Source of the DNA: JBARRO01 sp049644265
GTDB taxonomy: Bacteria > Bacteroidota > Ignavibacteria > UBA10030
Direction: 5' to 3'
DNA: 11,661 bases
Assembly (NCBI GenBank): GCA_049644265.1
Contig: JBARRO010000262.1
Span: 1 to 11,661, forward strand
Positions 6,214-11,661 of this stretch are shown piece after piece (the first letter of the stretch is position 1; each line of letters opens with the position of its first letter). The notes below the pieces were generated by a model. The model did not search any database, was not told where the DNA came from, and saw only the letters and a program-made list of their open reading frames with translations. The position numbers and the translations under genes are program-made.

Positions 6214-8616
6214 ATGACCCGCTTCTCAAAATTGATTCGCTCGACGACATTGCTGTTGCTCGTTGTCAGCACCCAGGTCTTCTCTCAAAAGGAGCCCTAC
6301 ATTGAACAGCTGGGTTCCGTCGACGCGTTCAAGGGCCCCATCTATCGCGGTGCCGCATCAATCAACGGACGGATTGTTGCTGCAACCTCCACGGAGAAAA
6401 ATGTCAAGCTTTACGACGGACTGAAACTTTCCGAGACTTCGACAATCATCGGGATGTCGAACCGCGTTTCGTCACTTTCCTTCTCCTCCTCCGGCCAACT
6501 CCTGGTCACGGGGGGTGTCGACGGCCAGGTTGTTATCTGGAACGTCCCTTCTGGCGCTGCTGCGAAGACCCTCTCACCGCATTCTGGGGGCATCGCCCAT
6601 ATCGCTGTGCAGGATGAGAACCTGATCCTGACCGTGGGGATCGACAGGTCAATCAAACTGACGGATGCAAACACCGCAAAAACGGTAAACTCCCTCGGAT
6701 CTATAAAAGAAGAAATCGGAGCTCTGGCTCTCCATCCAAACGGCAAGACCTTTGCCATTGGCACTGTCAGCGGTCTGGTGCAAGTCTACAATCTGGCTCA
6801 AATGACATTGGTGCGGGCCTTCACAGATACAAAAGAGAGAATCTCTTCCCTCGTCTTTACAAGTGACGGGAAGTATCTTGTGGCGGGAGGAGCTGACGGC
6901 AATGTGTATGTGTGGGATTATATCGCGCAGAGTCTAAAAACGAAGCTTTCTGTGCACAAAAGCACGGTTTACACGCTTGCATCCGACCCCAAGTCGCGCT
7001 GGATTGTCTCGGCTTCGTCCGACAGCACGCTCAGATTCACCGACCTGGTCTCCTTGACCACAACAAAAACGCTTGTTGACAAGGACGCTTACATTACCTT
7101 CGCGTCCTTCGTAAGCGACGAACTTCTTGTCGCCGGAACAAGCAGGGGCTCTCTCAAGAGCTGGAAGGTTCTTCCTGAACCCCCCGACACGGCCAGCCCG
7201 GCTATTGTCATGCTCCAGCCCTGTGACGGACAGGCGGTCAAAGTTTTTTCAAAAGATTTCACGGTCCAGGGAATTGCGTTTGACGATAATGAAGTGGGTC
7301 AGGTTACAGTAAATGGGACGGACGTCCCGCTGACTCAACCTGCTCCAGCTGAGATCATCAAAGTCCCCGTTGGGTTCAAGGCAAAGAAATTCTCCTATAC
7401 GCTGAAGCTCGATTCGACCGGAACGATTCCGTTCCAAGTCAAGGTAACCGACAAGTTCGCTCACACGGTTACACGAAATGGTTTCGTGTCGCGGCTCTCC
7501 AACGATCAGGCTGTGGAGGTGGTTAAGCCTGTGTACAACAGTGAAACGGACAGGACCTCTGCTCCCATTCAGTTCAAAACCTGGTTTGACGTCTCTTCCT
7601 ATTCTCTTGCGGTAAACCTGATTGATATCGTTACCAATCAGACAGTGATCGGCAAGGGCCCCGGCGATGTGATCACCGATGAAGTACCGCTCGTCGTCGG
7701 ATACAACCAGATTGAGCTTAAAGTGCGTTCAAAGACCGGGGAACGGTTTTCAAAAACCATCGGAGTCACCAGAAAAATTTCGGATGTGGCCGCAAGTATT
7801 CCAAGTCAGAGTGCAACAAAGAAAGAACGGGGATCGGGTCCTCAGAAATGGGCCGTCATCGTCGGCGTCTCCGAATATGCCAATGCGGGCATTCCGAAAC
7901 TGACCTACGCCGACAAGGATGCTGAATCGTTCGCCAATTTCCTCCGAAGACCTGAAGGAGGAAGTTATGATGCCGACCACATGCGCGTGTACCTCAACAA
8001 GGAAGCGACGCTCGCCAACGTGCGCGACGGTCTTATGGTATTTCTCCAGCAGGCGATCGATATTGACCTGGTGGTCATTTATTTCGCCGGGCATGGTGCG
8101 CCAGATCCGACCAGGCCTCAAAACCTGTATCTGCTGACCTATGACAGCGATCCAAACAAGTTGGCCACATCAGCCTTTCCGATGTGGGATATTCAGACCG
8201 TCATGTCGCGGCAGCTTGCGGCGAAGAAAAGCGTGATTTTCTCCGATGCCTGCCACAGCGGCGGCATCAGCGTTGACGTGGCCACGCGAGGCCTCGGCGC
8301 AACCGAACAGAATCCGATCAATCAGTTTCTCGTCGACCTGTCAAAATCAAAGGATGGTTCCGTCATCTTCACGGCAAGTGCAGCGGGAGAAGTATCGCAG
8401 GAATTCCCCGACCTCGGCCACGGTGCCTTTACGTATTATTTGCTCGAAGGATTGGATGGCAAGGCGGACTACAACAACGACCAGACGGTAACGATCAACG
8501 AACTGATGCAGTATGTCGAGGAACAAGTCAAAAGGAAAACACGGGGAGCCCAGAACCCCACACGAAGTCAAACGAATTACGACAAAGATTTGCCAATGGC
8601 TATTATCCTGAAATAA
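6214..8616 (+). CDS. Secreted WD40-propeller caspase-like (C14) peptidase
   Basis: The product has 800 residues. Residues 1-24 form a signal peptide (hydrophobic TTLLLLVVST, probable cut at VFS-Q). About 37-320 hold seven WD40-like blades (for example LLVTGGVDGQVVIWN and YLVAGGADGNVYVWDY), consistent with one beta-propeller. Residues 322-430 and 431-520 look like two beta-sandwich regions, the first Ig-like. The caspase-fold domain (545-800) begins KWAVIVGVSEY and keeps the dyad His627 (YFAGHG) and Cys680 (SDACHSGG). A 12-residue EF-hand-type loop (D752, N754, D756, T758, T760, E763) suggests calcium binding. By family knowledge such enzymes cleave after basic residues, but the specificity here is not visible. 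It is first of three genes, with DUF4384 16 bases downstream. The target is unknown. Confidence 0.93.
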   Translation: MTRFSKLIRSTTLLLLVVSTQVFSQKEPYIEQLGSVDAFKGPIYRGAASINGRIVAATSTEKNVKLYDGLKLSETSTIIGMSNRVSSLSFSSSGQLLVTGGVDGQVVIWNVPSGAAAKTLSPHSGGIAHIAVQDENLILTVGIDRSIKLTDANTAKTVNSLGSIKEEIGALALHPNGKTFAIGTVSGLVQVYNLAQMTLVRAFTDTKERISSLVFTSDGKYLVAGGADGNVYVWDYIAQSLKTKLSVHKSTVYTLASDPKSRWIVSASSDSTLRFTDLVSLTTTKTLVDKDAYITFASFVSDELLVAGTSRGSLKSWKVLPEPPDTASPAIVMLQPCDGQAVKVFSKDFTVQGIAFDDNEVGQVTVNGTDVPLTQPAPAEIIKVPVGFKAKKFSYTLKLDSTGTIPFQVKVTDKFAHTVTRNGFVSRLSNDQAVEVVKPVYNSETDRTSAPIQFKTWFDVSSYSLAVNLIDIVTNQTVIGKGPGDVITDEVPLVVGYNQIELKVRSKTGERFSKTIGVTRKISDVAASIPSQSATKKERGSGPQKWAVIVGVSEYANAGIPKLTYADKDAESFANFLRRPEGGSYDADHMRVYLNKEATLANVRDGLMVFLQQAIDIDLVVIYFAGHGAPDPTRPQNLYLLTYDSDPNKLATSAFPMWDIQTVMSRQLAAKKSVIFSDACHSGGISVDVATRGLGATEQNPINQFLVDLSKSKDGSVIFTASAAGEVSQEFPDLGHGAFTYYLLEGLDGKADYNNDQTVTINELMQYVEEQVKRKTRGAQNPTRSQTNYDKDLPMAIILK

Positions 8617-8632
8617 TCAGAAGGGAACTCCT

Positions 8633-9340
8633 ATGAAACGATCGATTCTTCTCGTTGCACTTGTTTGCTTTAGCCTGGTCGGGTTCACCATGATCACGAA
8701 TTCCGGCGGCCCGGTCTCTCCGGCATATCAGCAAGCGGCTGAAAACGTTGCGTTCCAATGGTCTTTTGGAGCGATGGTTGGCTCCGGAAAGAACAGTAAG
8801 TTTGTCTCCGTAACCCGCGACACGGTGCTCAATAGCGGCGATGAGGTCAAGATGTTTGTGCAGTTGACCAAAGAGTGCTACGTCTACGTTATTTACGCCG
8901 GTCCCAAGGGAGAGGTTTCCCTGTTGTTCCCGTATGACATCAAACAGTTTTCTTCGGACTATGAGATCGGGAAGAACTACTACATCCCGAAGGGCAGAAC
9001 CTGGAACAAGCTGGACAAAACCACGGGACGGGAGACTTTTTACGTCCTCGGATCTTCGGAACGGTTGTTGGAGCTCGAAGCGAAACTTGGCGACTACGTC
9101 GCTGCCAAAGATGACGCCAAGAAAGACAATCTCGCAAAGGACATTGTTGCAGAAATTCGCAATGTGAAGAAACGCTTCAAGAATTTTGCCACGATCGCGG
9201 AAAAACCCCTGACGATCGGAGGCAACGTTCGCAGCCTGGAGAAGCAACAGGAAGTCAAGAGGCCTGACGTTTCGACAGTCGCGACACAGATTTCCGCCAA
9301 CAATTTCTACAGCAAAACATTCACCATTGACCACCAGTAA
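8633..9340 (+). CDS. Exported DUF4384-type domain protein
   Basis: The product has 235 residues. The ATG at 8633 follows AAGGGA with a six-base spacer. Residues 1-22 form a hydrophobic export signal without a lipobox cysteine. The body (about 55-140) has the pattern associated with DUF4384: GDEVKMFVQLTKECYVYVIY, then a PKGEVSLLFPY segment and KNYYIPKG. I read this as a small beta-rich domain. The C-terminal part (143-210) is charged and helical. No catalytic residues are evident. DUF4384 proteins are often encoded beside caspase-like peptidases and signalling proteins, consistent with this position between a caspase and a cyclase. It could be an adaptor or ligand-binding partner; this is inference. 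The 3' end overlaps the next gene by 14 bases if that gene starts at TTG 9327. Confidence 0.85.
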   Translation: MKRSILLVALVCFSLVGFTMITNSGGPVSPAYQQAAENVAFQWSFGAMVGSGKNSKFVSVTRDTVLNSGDEVKMFVQLTKECYVYVIYAGPKGEVSLLFPYDIKQFSSDYEIGKNYYIPKGRTWNKLDKTTGRETFYVLGSSERLLELEAKLGDYVAAKDDAKKDNLAKDIVAEIRNVKKRFKNFATIAEKPLTIGGNVRSLEKQQEVKRPDVSTVATQISANNFYSKTFTIDHQ

Positions 9341-11291
9341 GAAACGGACGGTGCAGGTCACGACCCTCCTGGTCGTGGCCTCACTGCTCCTTGCACATCT
9401 TCTCTTTTGGCTTCTCCCCAACGTTTTCGAAACCTGGAACGCGCAAACCGTCGACCAGTTCTTCGTCTTCCGGACAAACTCCGCCCAATTCCGAGTCCCG
9501 TACGATAGCACCATTATACACGTCGACCTCAAGGACGGGAGTTTTCAGAAGCTCTCCAACGCCTATCTGAACCGATTCCACTTTGGCCAGGTCGCCCGGA
9601 ACCTTGGGGAAATGGGCACGGCCGTCCAGATCTGGGATTATATCTACAAGGCGCGCTCAAACGATCCTGAGGATCAGGCCTTCATTCAGGGAACCGCGGC
9701 GGCTGGAAACGTTTATTTTGGAGTCGCGTTTGACCTGCAGGACCCGGAAAATCCGATTGCCACGGTGGACCGGCCCGCCACCCATCTCGCATACCTCAAG
9801 AACACCAAATGGAACGTCGAGGTGGACGGCGATACCAGCGAAATGTACGTCGGATATAATCCGCTGATCACATTTCCTGAGCTTGCAAGCGCTTCGCGGG
9901 GTCTCGGCTACCTCAGTATCCGGTTCGACCGGGATGGGGTGTTCCGCCGCGTTCCCCTTCTCATTCGATACGAGGACGCATTCTATCCGAGTTTTCCATT
10001 CCGGGCGATCTGCAACTATCTTAACGTTCCGCCCGAAAAAATAGTCCTCACTCCCGGTCAACATGTCATCCTCCGGGACGCTCACAGGCCCGGCGCTTCT
10101 CCCCACGACATCGTCATCCCGATCGACAAACGCTGCAACATCCTCATCAACTACATCGGTCGTTGGGAGCGGATGAAGCACTATGATTTTGCGGATGTGC
10201 TCCTTGTTTCAGACTCCCGCGACGACCTTGAAATGATGGCGGAAGAACTCCGCGGAAAGATCGCCGTTGTCTCCGAGGTCTCAACCGGATCATCCGACGT
10301 TGCTCCTGTTCCGACCGACAACAATTTCCCTCTGAGCGGACTTCATGCAAACGTGATGCACACCATCCTCACCGAGAACTTCCTGAAGGAGCTCTCGACG
10401 CTCCAGATGCTGGGCGTCGAAATCGGTCTCATGGCGATTGTCTTTGTGCTTGCCTTCTTCTTCTCTTCGCGCGGTCTCTGGGTCGGAGCGGTCGTGGTCC
10501 TTGCCGGATACTTGTTCGGGGGCGCGTTGCTGTTTCTGTACGGCAACCTCATCGTGAACCTTGTTCGGCCTTCCCTGATGATTGTCGTCTCGGTTTTCTC
10601 CATTGTGGCTTATCGCTACATCAACGAGGAAAAGGAAAAGGAATCGCTCCGCCGCTCCTTTGAGGCCTACTTCCCCCCGACAGTCGTCAAGAAGATCATG
10701 GCGAATCCGGAAATGATCTACGCCGTCGGCCAGAAGAAAGAACTGACGGTCATGTTCAGCGATATCAAGAGTTTCACGACATACTCATCGACCATGACGC
10801 CGGATCAGATTCAAAAAATGCTGAATGAGTACTTCGAGGCAATGGTGGATATCGTGTTCAAGTACGAGGGAACCGTCGACAAGTTTATCGGCGATGGACT
10901 CATGGTGTTCTTTGGGGATCCTGAACCGCAACCCGACCACGCCGTCCGTTGCGTCAAGGCCGCCATCGAGATGCAGAAAAAATGCCGGGAGCTGAAAGCG
11001 CGTTGGGAAACAACCGGACTCTTTCCCATCAAGATCCGAATCGGCATCAACACCGGACCGGTGGTCGTAGGCAATATGGGCTCCGCTCGGCGCCTTTCCT
11101 ACACGGTCCTTGGCTCCGATGTGAATCTTGCGCAGCGGCTCGAGTCCAGTGCCCCGGTGGAAGGAATCATGATCTCCCAACGAACGTACGAACTGGTCAA
11201 GGATTCGGTCCCAACCCGCCCGCTGGAAGCTGTAAAGGTCAAAGGGTTGGATGTTCCCATCCAGGTGTATGAGGTCCCGGTTGAGGGTTAG
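9327..11291 (+). CDS. CHASE2-domain transmembrane adenylate cyclase (class III)
   Basis: The product has 654 residues. A first membrane helix (13-33) is followed by an extracytoplasmic CHASE2 sensor domain (about 40-355), three more membrane helices (361-380, 385-405, 412-430), a short linker and a cytoplasmic class III cyclase domain (about 465-650). Metal-binding aspartates are Asp479 (FSDIKSFT) and Asp523 (KFIGDG). Transition-state residues are Asn600 and Arg604 (VNLAQRLE). The purine-selecting pair is Lys519 with Thr593, the Lys/Thr combination known from bacterial adenylate cyclases, so ATP to cAMP is predicted. The TTG start overlaps the previous stop by 14 bases and puts KKR before the first helix. 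GTG at 9351 is an alternative. No clear ribosome site precedes either, which suggests translational coupling. The ligand is unknown. Confidence 0.93.
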   Translation: MTTSKKRTVQVTTLLVVASLLLAHLLFWLLPNVFETWNAQTVDQFFVFRTNSAQFRVPYDSTIIHVDLKDGSFQKLSNAYLNRFHFGQVARNLGEMGTAVQIWDYIYKARSNDPEDQAFIQGTAAAGNVYFGVAFDLQDPENPIATVDRPATHLAYLKNTKWNVEVDGDTSEMYVGYNPLITFPELASASRGLGYLSIRFDRDGVFRRVPLLIRYEDAFYPSFPFRAICNYLNVPPEKIVLTPGQHVILRDAHRPGASPHDIVIPIDKRCNILINYIGRWERMKHYDFADVLLVSDSRDDLEMMAEELRGKIAVVSEVSTGSSDVAPVPTDNNFPLSGLHANVMHTILTENFLKELSTLQMLGVEIGLMAIVFVLAFFFSSRGLWVGAVVVLAGYLFGGALLFLYGNLIVNLVRPSLMIVVSVFSIVAYRYINEEKEKESLRRSFEAYFPPTVVKKIMANPEMIYAVGQKKELTVMFSDIKSFTTYSSTMTPDQIQKMLNEYFEAMVDIVFKYEGTVDKFIGDGLMVFFGDPEPQPDHAVRCVKAAIEMQKKCRELKARWETTGLFPIKIRIGINTGPVVVGNMGSARRLSYTVLGSDVNLAQRLESSAPVEGIMISQRTYELVKDSVPTRPLEAVKVKGLDVPIQVYEVPVEG

Positions 11292-11406
11292 TCCCTCCTC
11301 CCTTCCGATTTCTTGCTTTTCCTTCCTCGATTTGTCATATTCCTGAGAGTTTTTTCGCGCTCTCCGTTACTTTTCCCCCACAATTTGTTGATCCTCTGTC
11401 GGCATC

Positions 11407-11661
11407 ATGCTTACCCGTGACCTCCCTACGGAGCAAAAACACTGGACTCTCGAGGAGAGTTACCGCCACTGCGAACGGCTCGCCGCGGAACACTATGAGA
11501 ACTTTCCTGTGGCGTCGCGCTTTATTCCTTCACAAAAGAGAAGCCATGTCGCAGCGATTTATTCTTTTGCCCGGATTGCCGACGATTTTGCAGATGAGCC
11601 GGGGATGACCGAAGCTGAGCGGATCGAATCGCTCAACCAGTGGGAGGAACAGCTTTCACAG
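11407..11661 (+). CDS. hpnC: Squalene/phytoene synthase family protein, probably HpnC (5' part)
   Basis: The first 85 codons are present and the gene runs off the window. The segment SYRHCERLAAEHYENFPVAS followed by HVAAIYSFARIADDFADE is typical of the squalene/phytoene synthase family. The aspartate-rich motif (Asp59, Asp60, Asp63) binds the magnesium-diphosphate of the isoprenoid substrate. The ENFPVAS segment points to HpnC, which with HpnD and HpnE makes squalene for hopanoids from farnesyl diphosphate. HpnC acts on presqualene diphosphate to give hydroxysqualene. The start is ATG 11407 with no strong ribosome site. It lies 115 bases after the cyclase and is probably a separate transcription unit. 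Family assignment is firm, while the HpnC-versus-HpnD choice rests on a short stretch. Confidence 0.8.
   Translation, partial: MLTRDLPTEQKHWTLEESYRHCERLAAEHYENFPVASRFIPSQKRSHVAAIYSFARIADDFADEPGMTEAERIESLNQWEEQLSQ

Noticed and set aside
8603..9532. 309-codon minus-strand frame opposite the DUF4384 gene
   Set aside because: It covers the whole DUF4384 gene and both its neighbours' ends. The plus-strand gene has a ribosome site, signal peptide and family pattern, so the minus frame is a shadow.
11345..11364. Possible terminator after the cyclase gene (GAGAG and CTCTC arms)
   Set aside because: Arms of only five bases with a ten-base loop and no adjacent T run. Too weak to call.

Overview
The window is ordinary bacterial chromosome of moderate GC, densely coded, with no phage, plasmid, IS transposase or CRISPR array. 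The gene content (an exported caspase-like peptidase, DUF4384 and CHASE2-cyclase genes, a hopanoid-type squalene synthase gene, and -10 boxes reading TATATT, one of them continuing as TATATTTTG) would fit an FCB-group bacterium such as a Bacteroidota, Chlorobi or Ignavibacteria relative. That placement is an inference from gene content and not a measured result.

Left part, minus strand (about 3960 down to 223): a housekeeping cluster in its classical order. A probable promoter near 3931-3959 precedes tRNA-Leu(UAG), then trigger factor (tig), clpP and clpX. These supply co-translational folding and the ClpXP protease. The tRNA gene is the odd part. Its first 18-19 bases are repeated twice more upstream inside a roughly 100-bp tandem repeat, and its last 18 bases are repeated once downstream beyond a perfect 9-bp hairpin. 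The intact tRNA is therefore flanked on both sides by copies of its own ends.

Middle (4024-5931, minus): a large exported TPR protein of unrecognised function, followed by a strong hairpin terminator (3958-3992). It is transcribed divergently from the next operon across a 282-bp intergenic region (5932-6213). That region holds a perfect 8-bp-arm palindrome, a wider 8-bp inverted repeat and candidate promoters for both directions.

Right part, plus strand (6214-11291): a tight three-gene operon. The first gene encodes a secreted seven-bladed WD40 propeller joined to two beta-sandwich regions and a caspase-like (C14) peptidase domain with an intact His/Cys dyad. The second encodes a secreted DUF4384-type protein. 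The third encodes a membrane class III adenylate cyclase with an extracytoplasmic CHASE2 sensor. Export signals on the first two products and on the divergent TPR protein, plus the CHASE2 topology, put every putative sensing and proteolytic part outside the cytoplasmic membrane and only the cyclase catalytic domain inside. My reading is a candidate envelope-sensing, protease-linked cAMP signalling module. This is the most interesting functional unit in the window.

The right edge (11407-11661) holds the start of a squalene/phytoene-synthase-family gene, probably hpnC. The left edge (1-222) has no gene that can be called with confidence.
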